From Halobacterium jilantaiense (lineage in GTDB: Archaea > Halobacteriota > Halobacteria > Halobacteriales > Halobacteriaceae): DNA of 64,000 nucleotides. Positions 42,768 to 51,690 of this stretch are shown here, piece by piece. A program made the position numbers and the translations under genes. A model generated the notes under the pieces. The model had not been told where the DNA came from, ran no database searches, and saw only the letters and a program-made list of their open reading frames with translations. The stretch covers positions 1,895,393 through 1,959,392 of the forward strand of contig NZ_FOJA01000001.1 in NCBI RefSeq assembly GCF_900110535.1, given 5' to 3'. Position 1 is the first letter of the stretch. Every line of letters begins with the position of its first letter.

Positions 42768-43856
42768 TCACCGGAGCGACCGGAACTGCATCGCGACGTC
42801 CGGGAACACGTCCCGGCCGACGACGACGATTGCGATGAGGAGAATGGGACCGAGGAAGACGCCGTACCAGCCGAAAGCGATGGACCCGACGATGTACGCG
42901 AACAGCACCAGCCCCAAGTGGAGGGCGCCCGCCGAGAAGTACGACCGCAGAAAGATGTCGGGAATTACGTCGACGACAATCTGGGTGACGGCGACGAAGA
43001 ACACGGGGAACCACAGGGGCGCGTCGGTGGTGAGGCCGACGGCGAACAGGAACAGCGTCAGGGGGTAGTAGACGATTTTGATGCCGACACCGGGGACGAT
43101 AGTTCCGACGCCGGTCAGCAGACCGAGCAGGAACGGGTACGGGATGGAGTAGACGGCGGGCGCGAAGTAGTCCATGCCGTTGTAGACGGTGACGGCGAAC
43201 ACCGAGAGGACGAGGATGCTGACCACGTTCCCGACGAAGACGGTCTCGAGGTGGTCGTCGATGTCGTCGAGGACCGCCACCACGCGGGCGTCTCCGCCGA
43301 TGCTCCCGCGGAACCAGCCTGCGAGCTTGTGGTCGTCCCGCAGCAGGTAGAACACGAACACGAGCATCAGGAACACGCGGACGAGAACCGAGAAGACGAA
43401 CCCGGCGGCGGTCGTGACCCGGCCGAACGCGCCCGACAGCAGATTCCGGAGCTGCTGGTCGAACGCCTCCTGTGGGTTCTGTCGGAGCTGCTCGACGATG
43501 GGGCCCGGCCCCATCTCCGAGATGTCGACGTACGGCCGCAGAATCGACTGGTACTGTTCGAGGTCCGAGTGCGCGAGCACGTCGCTGATCTCCTTGATAG
43601 CCGTCCACGCGGCGAACCCGACGACTAGCAGTATCGGCAACAACACGAGCAGGACCGTCACCGTCGCCGCGACGTTCGGGTGGCCGATGGCGTCGACCAC
43701 CCGGCGATGCACTCGCCGCGTCGCGTAGTACACCCAGATGGCGAACACGAGCGAGCCGAACACGGGCTGCACCGCCACAGCGAGAACGACGATAGCCGCG
43801 ACGACGACGGCGATCCAGCCGGCTGTCCGCCACTCCTCGGACCACGGCAGATTCAT
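42768..43856 (-). CDS. AI-2E family membrane protein
   Basis: A 362-residue integral membrane protein with about seven or eight helices and a long soluble insertion (residues about 95-165). Characteristic segments: AIWVYYATRRVHRRV, LVFVFYLLRDDHKLAGWF, VGNVVSILVLSVFAVTVY and the C-terminal GLLTGVGTIVPGVGIKIVYY with GWYGVFLGPIL. The family was named for an autoinducer exporter in bacteria, but archaeal members are generic permease-like proteins, some Na+/H+-linked. I start at ATG 43856 (MNLPWSEEWRTAGW). Convergent with the helicase. Confidence 0.85.
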   Translation of the reverse strand: MNLPWSEEWRTAGWIAVVVAAIVVLAVAVQPVFGSLVFAIWVYYATRRVHRRVVDAIGHPNVAATVTVLLVLLPILLVVGFAAWTAIKEISDVLAHSDLEQYQSILRPYVDISEMGPGPIVEQLRQNPQEAFDQQLRNLLSGAFGRVTTAAGFVFSVLVRVFLMLVFVFYLLRDDHKLAGWFRGSIGGDARVVAVLDDIDDHLETVFVGNVVSILVLSVFAVTVYNGMDYFAPAVYSIPYPFLLGLLTGVGTIVPGVGIKIVYYPLTLFLFAVGLTTDAPLWFPVFFVAVTQIVVDVIPDIFLRSYFSAGALHLGLVLFAYIVGSIAFGWYGVFLGPILLIAIVVVGRDVFPDVAMQFRSLR

Positions 43857-43940
43857 GTCGGAACGTGGACGCGTATCTGTAAAAGGCCCGGGCTGGCCGT
43901 GGCCAAGGGTTGAAACCGGAGCGCGGGACCAACCGCCGGT

Positions 43941-44669
43941 ATGCAGGACGCGATACGCGTGCTGGCCGGCGAGTGCGCCGTGCGCTACGAGAGCGACGGG
44001 ACGACCGAGCGAGTGCTGCGGGGGGACGTGGTGGTCGTCGTGAAACCCGACGACACCGTGCTCGTCCACGACGCTGACGGCTACCAGCCGGCGGCGTGGC
44101 TCACCAGACCCGGGGTCGTCCGGTACACTCGGGACGCGGGCGGCTTCCGAATCGACGCGGCCGACGGCGACGAACGACTCGTCGTGGAGAGCGCGACCGA
44201 ACACGGGGACGCCCACTACCCGGCGTCGCCCGCTGGCCCGCCGGTCGGCACCTGTGACTGCGGCGGCGCGTTCGTGCGGGACGGTGGCCGCGTGGTCTGC
44301 GTGGACTGCCGCGCCCAGTACGCCGTCCCGCGGGACGCCGCCGTCATCGACGAGACCTGCGGGGACTGCGGGCTGCCCCGCATCCGCGTCGAGCGCGGCG
44401 TCGTCGTGACCGCCTGCCTCGACCGGGACTGCGAGCCCCTCGCCGAGGTCGCTCGCGCGGCGCTCGACTGGACGTGCCGGTGCGGAGACGCGCTGACCGT
44501 CGAAGCCGAACGCGGCCTGCACGCCGTCTGCGAGGGCTGTGGGAGCCGATTCCGGCTCCCGGTCGGGACTCGGGACGGCGACTGCGACTGCGGGCTGCCG
44601 GCCGTCCGGACCACGGAGGGTCGGCGGTGTCTGGACGCCGACTGCGAGCGCGCACCGCAGTCGCTTTGA
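43941..44669 (+). CDS. NucS-like N-terminal domain with four zinc ribbons
   Basis: A 242-residue protein. Residues 1-80 (IRVLAGECAVRYESDGTTER, VVVVVKPDDTVLVHDADGYQ, PAAWLTRPGV) match the N-terminal ssDNA-binding domain of NucS/EndoMS. No RecB-type nuclease motifs follow. Instead there are Cys4 units at CDCGG...CVDC, CGDCGLPRIR...CLDRDC, CRCGDALT...CEGC and CDCGLPAVR...CLDADC, the second and fourth resembling topoisomerase C4 fingers. So it may bind nucleic acid without cleaving it. It is followed 23 bases later by endA, suggesting a shared transcript with the tRNA-splicing and TrpRS genes. Confidence 0.75.
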   Translation: MQDAIRVLAGECAVRYESDGTTERVLRGDVVVVVKPDDTVLVHDADGYQPAAWLTRPGVVRYTRDAGGFRIDAADGDERLVVESATEHGDAHYPASPAGPPVGTCDCGGAFVRDGGRVVCVDCRAQYAVPRDAAVIDETCGDCGLPRIRVERGVVVTACLDRDCEPLAEVARAALDWTCRCGDALTVEAERGLHAVCEGCGSRFRLPVGTRDGDCDCGLPAVRTTEGRRCLDADCERAPQSL

Positions 44670-44692
44670 GTGTCCGCGCGCGTCGGTGACGT

Positions 44693-45724
44693 ATGAACGG
44701 CGACCTTCGCGGGGACGAGGTGCACGTCGGCGGGGACGCCCGCCAGCGGTTCCACGACGCCCGCGGGTACGGCTACCCGCTGGGCGGCAACGACATCGCG
44801 CTGTCGCTCGTGGAGGCCGCCCACCTCCTGTTCCGCGGGGACCTCGAGGCGGTCGACGGTCAGGGGTTCCGTGCGTTCCTCGCGGACCGCGAGGCGGGGT
44901 TCGTCGCGCGCTTCCTCGTCTACGTCGACCTCCGTGACCGGGGGTTCTACCTCGTGCCCGACCAGAAGCCGTGGTGGCACGAACCGGGCGACGGCGACTT
45001 CGTGGTGTTCCCGCGCGGGAACACGCGACGGGACGGCGTCGTGAAACACCGGATTCGCGTGGTCGACGAACGGACGACGCTGCCCGCCAGCGGCCTCACC
45101 GACGAGGTGCTGGCGGTCGTCGACGAGGAGAGCGAACTCACGTACCTCGATGTCTCCCCCGAGACCCCCGAGGGCGACACGGAGTTCGACCGGCCCGCAG
45201 ACGTGCCGGCCGTGCTGTTCGACGACCGCGTGCTCGTCTGGGAGCCGCCCGCGGAACTCCACGAGTCCGGGTTCTACGGCCAGCCGCTGGGCGGCCGCGC
45301 CGCCGACCACGACGCCCTCCAGCTGTCCCTGCTCGAAGCGGCCTACCTCACGGACGCCGGCGTGCTGTCGTTCGCGGACGCCGGCGTCGCGGACGTGCTG
45401 GCCCGCGGCCGCGTCGGCGAGGGCGAGCGGTTCGACCGCCGGCTGGCGGTCTACCGCGCGCTCCGGGACGCCGCCATGGTCCCGAAGACCGGGTTCAAGT
45501 TCGGTGCCGACTTCCGGGTGTACTCCGGCGTGGAGTCGGTCGACGACCTCGGGCACTCCGAACTCCTGGTTCGGGTCGTCGAGACGGACCACGACTTCGT
45601 CCCACGGGACCTCTCGCTGGACGTGCGGCTGGCGCACGGCGTCCGCAAGCGAATGGTTTTTGCAATCACCGACGACACGAATGACACGATTCGCTGGCTC
45701 TCCGTCAGTCGACTGACGCCATGA
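44693..45724 (+). CDS. endA: tRNA-splicing endonuclease
   Basis: Removes introns from archaeal pre-tRNA at bulge-helix-bulge motifs. The 343-residue chain is a fusion of two endonuclease-fold repeats: GYPLGG...LSLVEAAHLLFRGD and FYGQPLGGRA...QLSLLEAAYLTDAG. This is the epsilon/alpha2-type architecture found in Halobacteria. Catalytic residues are expected in the second half: Tyr in FRVYSG, His in LGHSELLVR and Lys in GVRKRMVFA. The last TGA overlaps the trpS1 ATG (ATGA). Haloarchaeal tRNA-Trp contains an intron, so the pairing is functionally sensible. Confidence 0.93.
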   Translation: MNGDLRGDEVHVGGDARQRFHDARGYGYPLGGNDIALSLVEAAHLLFRGDLEAVDGQGFRAFLADREAGFVARFLVYVDLRDRGFYLVPDQKPWWHEPGDGDFVVFPRGNTRRDGVVKHRIRVVDERTTLPASGLTDEVLAVVDEESELTYLDVSPETPEGDTEFDRPADVPAVLFDDRVLVWEPPAELHESGFYGQPLGGRAADHDALQLSLLEAAYLTDAGVLSFADAGVADVLARGRVGEGERFDRRLAVYRALRDAAMVPKTGFKFGADFRVYSGVESVDDLGHSELLVRVVETDHDFVPRDLSLDVRLAHGVRKRMVFAITDDTNDTIRWLSVSRLTP

Positions 45725-47265
45725 CCGACGACAACACATCCACGGCCGGTGCGGACGACCTGGCACTCGACCCCTGGGGTTCGACGACCGTCTCCGACTA
45801 CCGCAAACTCTTCGAGGAGTTCGGTATCGAAGCCTTCGAGGACGTTCTCGACGAGGTGCCCGCGCCCCACTACCTGATGCGGCGCGCCATCATCTTCGGC
45901 CACCGCGATTACCGCCGGGTGGCGTCGGCGATGCGCAACGACGAGCCGTTCGCTGCGCTCTCCGGGTTCATGCCGACCGGCGACCCGCACATCGGCCACA
46001 AGATGGTGTTCGACGAGATCATCTGGCACCAGCAGCAGGGCGGCGACGCGTACGCGCTCATCGCCGACCTCGAAGCCCACTCCGCTCGCGGTCTGGACTG
46101 GGACGAAATCGACGAGCACGCCAAAGACTACTTGCTCTCGCTGCTCGCGCTCGGCTTCGACGCCGAGGCGGGCGAGCTCTATCGGCAGTCCACGAACCGC
46201 GAACTCCAGGACCTCGCGTTCGAACTCGGTATCGAGGCGAACTTCTCGGAGTTCGAGGCCATCTACGGGTTCGGTGGCGACACCGACGTGTCCCACATGC
46301 AGAGTGTCGTCACCCAGATGGCGGACATTCTCTACCCCCAGCTGGACGAGCCGAAGCCGACCGTCATCCCGGTCGGCCCCGACCAGGACCCCCACGTGCG
46401 GTTCGCTCGCGACCTCGCAGAGCGCACGCGGTACTTCAAGGTCACAGAGGCGTTCGCGAGCGTCGCGTTCGACGACGACGAGCGCCCGCTCGTCCGCGCG
46501 GCCTACGACGCCCGCGGCGAGTACGCGGAAGACGCCGACCAGCCCCGGTGCACGGAGGCCGCCGACTGGCTCGAAGCGGGGCCGGAGGCGGCTGCGGGCT
46601 TCGACGCCGAGACCGTAGACGCGGTCGTCCAGAAACTGGAGAACGCCGGGATGGAGCCGCTCCGCCCGCGGATTCGGTTCTTCGACCGGCAGGCGACCGA
46701 CGAGGCCTTCGAAGCCCTGATAGGCGAGATTGCCGGCGAGAAGCGCGTCTTCGACGGCCACGTCGACGCCTTCGACATGGAGATGGAGACCGCCGAGGAC
46801 CTCGCGCTCGCCGTCGAGGTCGACCACGGCGGCTACGGCTTCGTCCCGCCGTCGTCGGTCTACCACCGCTTCATGACCGGGCTGACGGGTGGGAAGATGT
46901 CCTCCTCGATTCCCGCGAGTCACATCAGCCTGCTCGACGACCCCGAGGACGGCTACGACAAGGTCAAGTCCGCGACGACCGGCGGCCGCGAGACCGCCGA
47001 GAAGCAGCGCGAACTCGGCGGTGAGGCCGACGAGTGCCCGGTCTACGAGCTGTACGCCTACCTGCTCGCGGGCGACGACGACGGGCTCGCCGAAGACGTG
47101 TACTCGGAGTGCGTGAACGGCGAACGGCTCTGTGGCGGCTGCAAGGAGCAGGCCGCCGAACTGATGCAGGAGTTCCTCGAAGACCATCAGAAGAAACGTG
47201 AGGAAGCCCGCGAGGTGCTCGCCGACCTCGACATCGAGCTGGACGCGGCGGGCTCTCGGGCCTGA
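45721..47265 (+). CDS. trpS1: Tryptophanyl-tRNA synthetase, long paralogue
   Basis: Class I synthetase charging tRNA-Trp, 514 residues, far longer than the 378-residue paralogue at 20356. HIGH is HIGH in SGFMPTGDPHIGHKMVFDE, and KMSKS is KMSSS in TGGKMSSSIPASH. The N-terminal extension carries LDPWGSTTVSDYRKLFEEFG, the archaeal/eukaryotic TrpRS start. An insertion lies between the fold and the KMSSS loop (residues about 255-350). The C-terminal CVNGERLCGGCKEQ with CPVYELYAYLL is typical. It is translationally coupled to endA. Probably the housekeeping enzyme. Confidence 0.93.
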   Translation: MTDDNTSTAGADDLALDPWGSTTVSDYRKLFEEFGIEAFEDVLDEVPAPHYLMRRAIIFGHRDYRRVASAMRNDEPFAALSGFMPTGDPHIGHKMVFDEIIWHQQQGGDAYALIADLEAHSARGLDWDEIDEHAKDYLLSLLALGFDAEAGELYRQSTNRELQDLAFELGIEANFSEFEAIYGFGGDTDVSHMQSVVTQMADILYPQLDEPKPTVIPVGPDQDPHVRFARDLAERTRYFKVTEAFASVAFDDDERPLVRAAYDARGEYAEDADQPRCTEAADWLEAGPEAAAGFDAETVDAVVQKLENAGMEPLRPRIRFFDRQATDEAFEALIGEIAGEKRVFDGHVDAFDMEMETAEDLALAVEVDHGGYGFVPPSSVYHRFMTGLTGGKMSSSIPASHISLLDDPEDGYDKVKSATTGGRETAEKQRELGGEADECPVYELYAYLLAGDDDGLAEDVYSECVNGERLCGGCKEQAAELMQEFLEDHQKKREEAREVLADLDIELDAAGSRA

Positions 47266-47326
47266 CCACGGCGAGCAACAGTCGGCGGCGCTACACTTTT
47301 TGCGGTGTGTGGTCTCTGTCTGGCGG

Positions 47327-48022
47327 ATGGACCTCGACCGGTTCGAGTTCTACACGGCGTGGCACGAGTTCGTCAACGAACGTCGGTACGACGCACCCGC
47401 GGACCCGTACCGGCTCGTTCACGTCGACCCCGGAGATGTCCAGTACTACCACTCGGGGCTGCGGCTGAACTGGGGGCTCGGTCGCGTCCGCGGCGGGGAC
47501 TGGGACCGGTCCGAGGACCTCGACCGGCTCCGGGAAACGACGACGTACCGGGGGCTCCATCAGCGATTCGTCGACGGCCGCGACTGGGAGGACACGACAC
47601 TCTTCGAGCGTGTGCGCTCCCAGTTCGAGACCTGCGAGACGGTCCGCGGGTACGGCAGTCCAGCGGCGTTCCGGGACGTCCGATTGTCACACGTCGACGA
47701 CCTCTACGAGTCGATTCGCGACAACGGCTACCGACCGAACCGGGACGCAGGCCACGACCCGCCGACCGAGGAGAACGCCTTCGAGACGGCGTACGCGAAC
47801 CGCCTCGAACCGCTCGTCGCCATCACTCGACGCGGTGAAGTCGTCTGGCTGGAAGGCTTCCATCGGTTCTCGATTGCGGACATCCTCGGTATCGACAGTA
47901 TTCCGGTCCAGATTCTCGTCCGGCACGCAGAGTGGCAAGCAATCCGGGACCAGTTCGCGGATCCCCGGCCGGACCCTGACGACTACCGCGAACACCCCGA
48001 CGTGCAGGACCTCGCCGCGTAA
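47327..48022 (+). CDS. Hypothetical protein with ParB/Srx-like core
   Basis: A 231-residue protein beginning MDLDRFEFYTAWHEFVNERR. The middle is Trp/Arg-rich (LNWGLGRVRGGDW). The C-terminal third reads LVAITRRGEVVWLEGFHRFS, then IADILGIDSIPVQILVRH. The G-x-HR-(x)n-A-x-x-LG core resembles the ParB/sulfiredoxin fold used by nucleotide-dependent DNA-binding or kinase proteins. TTTTTGCGG about 30 bases upstream is a plausible promoter. No toxin or partition partner lies nearby. Function unknown; the fold call is an inference. Confidence 0.6.
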   Translation: MDLDRFEFYTAWHEFVNERRYDAPADPYRLVHVDPGDVQYYHSGLRLNWGLGRVRGGDWDRSEDLDRLRETTTYRGLHQRFVDGRDWEDTTLFERVRSQFETCETVRGYGSPAAFRDVRLSHVDDLYESIRDNGYRPNRDAGHDPPTEENAFETAYANRLEPLVAITRRGEVVWLEGFHRFSIADILGIDSIPVQILVRHAEWQAIRDQFADPRPDPDDYREHPDVQDLAA

Positions 48023-48129
48023 CTCCGGCCGCTCGTCGGCCGGTACGGAGATGGAACACTCGTGGCTCACCGTCTCGATTCCCGCAGTCCGACAGAAGGC
48101 CTATGCGGGTGTCCGACCACCCTTGTCGT

Positions 48130-49269
48130 ATGTCCGACGCGCAGGCCGGTCAGGTCCGCGACCGCGACCCCGACGCGCTCGTCGCCGCGCTCCGAGACGC
48201 CCGCGAGGCCGTCGGCGACGCCGAGGCCGCCGTCGACGAGCACGGCGCGGACAGCCTGGAGGCGCTCCGGGCGGCGCTCCGCGACCTCGACGTCCTGTTC
48301 GAGCAGTACGAGGACGACGCCACGGGCACTGGCGACTTCCAGGCCTACCTCTCCTTTCAGGACGATATCGTGGCGCTCGTCGAGGGCTTCGACGACGACC
48401 TGCCCGAGCGCGACGCCTTCGAGTCGCTGCTCGACCTGTTCAAGCAACGCCGGCTCTCGGAGGCGGACTTCGACGAGGCGCGTGACCGCCTCCGGGACGC
48501 CCGAGACCTCGTCGAGCGCCTCGACACCCTCGACGAAGCACGCGAGGAGTACCGGCAGACCCGCAGCCGCGTCGCCGACGCCGCAGACGAGTACGCCGAC
48601 GAAGTCGCGTCCCTCGAACGCCTCCAGCGCCTCGGGAACGCCGACCTGGATGCGCCGGTCGCGGACCTCCGGGACCCCATCGAGGCGTACGACGACGCTG
48701 TGACCGACGCCTTCGAGACGTTCCGGCGAGAGGCCCCCGCCCGCGAGTTCCTGGACTTCGTCGAGACGACGGAAGCCTACCCGCTCGTCGGCTTCGAACC
48801 GGTACCCGAGGACCTCGCGGACTTCGTCGCGAATCAGCCGGCCGGCGAAGAGCCGATTCCGACGCTCCTCGATTATGCCGAGTACTCGCCGTCGAAACTG
48901 GAGCACTACGTCGACGCGCCGCGGACCCTGAAGCGCGCTGTCAGCGGCAACCGCACGTACCTCGACCGCCTCGACGCCGACCCGCTGACCGTGGGCTGGC
49001 CGCCCGCGCCCGCCGAGGAACTCGCCTACCGGCTGGACGAACTCGTCTCGGTCGCCGCGCGGTTCGCGGGCGACGATGTCCTCGAACCCCTCCACGCGGT
49101 CCGGCGGTGGGTGCGCAGCGACGACTACGACCGGCTGCGGGACGCCGCCGTCGCCACGCACGAACTCACCGACGCGGAGAAACGTCGCATCGAGGCCGGC
49201 GTCGAGGACGACCTGCAGCGCGCACGGGAAAACGAGCAGCGGCTGCGGGACGCGCTCGACGAGAACTAA
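48130..49269 (+). CDS. Coiled-coil hypothetical protein (DUF7118-like)
   Basis: A 379-residue, extremely acidic, mostly helical protein from ATG 48130 (MSDAQAGQVRDRDPDAL). Heptad patterns run through about residues 20-150 and the last 40 residues (ELTDAEKRRIEAGVEDDL). A less charged middle has VETTEAYPLVGFEPVPEDL and YAEYSPSKLEHYVDAPRTLK, the latter probably a helical hairpin. No catalytic motif. It resembles a haloarchaea-specific family of unknown function. Confidence 0.7.
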   Translation: MSDAQAGQVRDRDPDALVAALRDAREAVGDAEAAVDEHGADSLEALRAALRDLDVLFEQYEDDATGTGDFQAYLSFQDDIVALVEGFDDDLPERDAFESLLDLFKQRRLSEADFDEARDRLRDARDLVERLDTLDEAREEYRQTRSRVADAADEYADEVASLERLQRLGNADLDAPVADLRDPIEAYDDAVTDAFETFRREAPAREFLDFVETTEAYPLVGFEPVPEDLADFVANQPAGEEPIPTLLDYAEYSPSKLEHYVDAPRTLKRAVSGNRTYLDRLDADPLTVGWPPAPAEELAYRLDELVSVAARFAGDDVLEPLHAVRRWVRSDDYDRLRDAAVATHELTDAEKRRIEAGVEDDLQRARENEQRLRDALDEN

Positions 49270-49302
49270 CTGCTCCGGCGTCGCGCTGTCGGTCCCGAGC
49301 CG

Positions 49303-49722
49303 TCAGCAGTCAGCGGCCTCGGCGTCCATCGGCACGTCGACGGTGCCGTCCGAGCGCACCCGAACGACGACGCCGTAACACCCGGACCCGCGGTTCGGAA
49401 TCGTTCGCGTGACGGTCTCGTCCATCGTCGACGCGTCGACAGTGAGCTCGTACTGTCCCTGTTCGGCCATCCACGGTTCGTCGACGAGCTCCCCGGTCCC
49501 GGACTCGGCTCCGGTGTCGGGTTCGAAGGCGTACGTCTCGTCCAGCAGGACCTCGCCGCCACTGGCAATCTGGACGTCCAGCGTCACCGGTTCGTCAGAT
49601 ATCGACAGAACGGTGAGGTCGGCGATGCGCGCACTCGAATCCGAACTGCTGGGAGAAAGGCATCCCCCGAGTCCGACTGTCGCGAGCGCGACCCCCGACA
49701 GCACGCGTCGTCGTGTCGGCAT
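49303..49722 (-). CDS. Tat-type lipoprotein, hypothetical
   Basis: A 139-residue protein with a twin-arginine start (MPTRRRVLSGVALATVGLGG) and a lipobox LGGC, so it should be exported folded and lipid-anchored outside the membrane. The mature part is a beta-sandwich-like sequence: VLSISDEPVTLDVQIASGGE, then YELTVDASTMDETVTR, with two C-terminal cysteines (GCYGV, AADC). It resembles haloarchaeal lipoproteins of unknown function. Its stop is 33 bases after that of the convergent coiled-coil gene. Confidence 0.8.
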   Translation of the reverse strand: MPTRRRVLSGVALATVGLGGCLSPSSSDSSARIADLTVLSISDEPVTLDVQIASGGEVLLDETYAFEPDTGAESGTGELVDEPWMAEQGQYELTVDASTMDETVTRTIPNRGSGCYGVVVRVRSDGTVDVPMDAEAADC

Positions 49723-49756
49723 GGCCTCCGTTCGTTCGCTTCGCTGATAACTCTCG

Positions 49757-49777
49757 TGGCCTGCCCGGGATTCGAAC
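49757..49777 (-). other. tRNA 3'-end-like remnant
   Basis: On the minus strand the sequence reads GTTCGAATCCCGGGCAGGCC and then A, matching a tRNA T-loop, T-stem 3' strand, acceptor 3' strand and discriminator. The 5' T-stem strand (CAGCG) does not pair properly with CCCGG and no D or anticodon arm precedes it; the glmM stop lies 40 bases away. So this is not a functional tRNA. Such 3' fragments are typical attachment-site scars left by integrating elements. Confidence 0.5.
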
Positions 49778-49816
49778 GCTGCCGGCTGGTGGTGTCGCGG
49801 AGTCCAGCGAGTCCCG

Positions 49817-51187
49817 TTACGCGTTCGCTCGCGCGGCGCGCAGGTCGGCGGCGAACGCCTCGGCGAGTTCCTGTGCGTGCTCGTGGTCGGTGGACTCCGC
49901 GTAGATGCGGACGACCGGCTCCGTGCCCGACGGCCGAACGAGCACCCAGGCGTCGCCGTAGTCGAGCCGGTAGCCGTCGATGGTAGTGCGGTTCGCGTCC
50001 GCGTCCAGCGCCCGGGTCTCGGCCGCTTCGAGGAGCGCGTCGCGCTCGGCGTCGTCCTCGTAGCCGACGTTCACGCGGACGTTGTGGTAGTCGCTGTAGG
50101 GCGCGACGACCTCGCTGGCGGACTGGTCGCTGTCCGCGAGCAGTTCGAGGAAGCGAGCGCCCGTGTACGCGCCGTCTCGCGTGGTGCGGTAGCCCGGGAA
50201 GATGATGCCGCCGTTGCCCTCGCCGGCGACCGGGACGTGCTCGCCCTCGGCTTCGAGCTGACGGATGCGGGTCATAATCTGCGTGGAGCCGATGGGCGTC
50301 AGTTCGAGTTCCGCGCCCGTGCGCTCGCAGACGTCCACGAGGCGCTGGCTGACGTTCACCGCGGAGACGGTGGTGTCGCCCTCGCCGAGTTCGGCCTCCG
50401 CGAGCGCGGCGAGTGCGGCGTCGCCCTCGACGTACTCGCCGGTCTCGTCGAAGAAGATGGCGCGGTCGGCGTCGCCGTCGTGGGCGATGCCGACGTCGGC
50501 GTCCGCCGCCTCGACGAGGCCGCCGAGGTCTTCGAGGTGCTCGCGGACGGGCTCGGGCTCTCGGCCGGGGAAGTGGCCGTCTGGCTGGCTGTTCACGGTG
50601 ACGACCTCGCAGCCGAGTTCGCGGTAGAACTCCGGGCTCGTCAGAGAGCCAGCGCCGTGGCCGGGGTCGAGGGCGACGGTGAGGCCGGCGTCAGCGACGG
50701 CGTCGCGGTCGACGGCGTCGTAGAGCTGGTCGAGGTAGGTGCGAGCAGCGGACTCGACGGCCCGGTCGTCGCCGGTCCCGTCCCAGGCCGCGTCGCTGAA
50801 CTGTTCGGTGGAGAACTTCCGCTCGACGCGCTCCAGGTCGTCGACGGCGAGCTCCACGCCGTCGCTGCCGACGAGCTTGACGCCGTTGTACTCGGCGGGG
50901 TTGTGGCTCGCCGTCACCATCAGCGCCGGCACCCCCTCACGCTCGGCGTACGCCTGCGTCCCCGGCGTCGGGAGCGCGCCGAGCCGGTCCACGTCCGCGC
51001 CGACGCTCTGCAGGCCCGCGACCGCGGCGTTCTCCAGCATCCGGCCCGTGGTCCGGGTGTCGCGAGCGACGGCGACGCGGTCGGCGCGCCACACCGACCC
51101 CGCCGCCTTCGCCACCCGCAACACGAACCCCGGTGTGAGCTCCTCGTTGGCCACGCCCCGCGTCCCACTCGACCCGAAGACCTTCAT
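49817..51187 (-). CDS. glmM: Phosphoglucosamine mutase / phosphohexomutase
   Basis: Alpha-D-phosphohexomutase superfamily, 456 residues, probably interconverting glucosamine-6-P and glucosamine-1-P for surface glycan precursors. Start KVFGSSGTRGVANEELTPGF; the active serine is in VTASHNPAEYNG, the metal site is DGDADRA in GIAHDGDADRAIFF, and the sugar loop is GEGNGGIIFPG. The phosphate-binding end is VRPSGTEPVVRIY. Phosphomannomutase activity cannot be excluded. Its ATG overlaps the stop of the upstream lipoprotein gene (ATGA). Confidence 0.92.
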   Translation of the reverse strand: MKVFGSSGTRGVANEELTPGFVLRVAKAAGSVWRADRVAVARDTRTTGRMLENAAVAGLQSVGADVDRLGALPTPGTQAYAEREGVPALMVTASHNPAEYNGVKLVGSDGVELAVDDLERVERKFSTEQFSDAAWDGTGDDRAVESAARTYLDQLYDAVDRDAVADAGLTVALDPGHGAGSLTSPEFYRELGCEVVTVNSQPDGHFPGREPEPVREHLEDLGGLVEAADADVGIAHDGDADRAIFFDETGEYVEGDAALAALAEAELGEGDTTVSAVNVSQRLVDVCERTGAELELTPIGSTQIMTRIRQLEAEGEHVPVAGEGNGGIIFPGYRTTRDGAYTGARFLELLADSDQSASEVVAPYSDYHNVRVNVGYEDDAERDALLEAAETRALDADANRTTIDGYRLDYGDAWVLVRPSGTEPVVRIYAESTDHEHAQELAEAFAADLRAARANA

Positions 51188-51609
51188 GAGCGTGTGTCGG
51201 GGTGGACGCCCCTAATCGCTTCCGAACCGGTGGTCGTGCCCGGGAACAGCGACTCGCTGCCGTCGGTCACCTCCACCACGAACGCCGTGTCGTCGTAGTG
51301 GTAGACGCCGCCGACCGCGCTGCAGTGCCCGTGGAGGTCCGACGCGAGCGCTCGCCCGGTCTCCGGGTCGACGTCCTCGGTCACCCACTCGTCGCGGGGC
51401 GCGTTCGCCGCCGCCGACGCCACGCGCTCCAGCGTCGGGTGGTCGGTCACGAACCCATCGCCGAGCGCGCACTGGTGGTCCGCGTCGGCGGCGTCCCCCT
51501 CCGGTGGCCGTTTCACCCGAACGCGGACGGTCTCGTCGGCGAGGAGCCTGAAACAGCCCGCAGTCGAGGCCAGTCCGGCGACCCCAGCGAGCACCGTCCG
51601 TCGTCGCAT
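51184..51609 (-). CDS. Lipoprotein, hypothetical, upstream of glmM
   Basis: A 141-residue protein from ATG 51609 with an arginine-rich start (MRRRTVLAGVAGLASTAGC) giving a Tat-like lipobox. The mature part contains VRVRVKRPPEGDAADADHQC, a Cys/His-containing HCSAVGGVYHYDD and a final FPGTTTGSEAIRG. It overlaps the glmM ATG by four bases, so expression is coupled. Function unknown; an in-frame upstream ATG at 51636 is possible but would precede the lipoprotein signal. Confidence 0.75.
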   Translation of the reverse strand: MRRRTVLAGVAGLASTAGCFRLLADETVRVRVKRPPEGDAADADHQCALGDGFVTDHPTLERVASAAANAPRDEWVTEDVDPETGRALASDLHGHCSAVGGVYHYDDTAFVVEVTDGSESLFPGTTTGSEAIRGVHPDTRS

Positions 51610-51690
51610 ACCGTACACGTTCGACGCTCGCGGCAAAGTGTTTTCGAGAGAACCACAACCCCTTAGCCGAGCGCCACCCGCTCTCTACGT

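Noticed and set aside
49757-49820. A functional tRNA gene on the minus strand
   Set aside because: Only the T-loop and 3' acceptor strand fit; the 5' T-stem does not pair and no D-arm or anticodon arm is present before the glmM stop.
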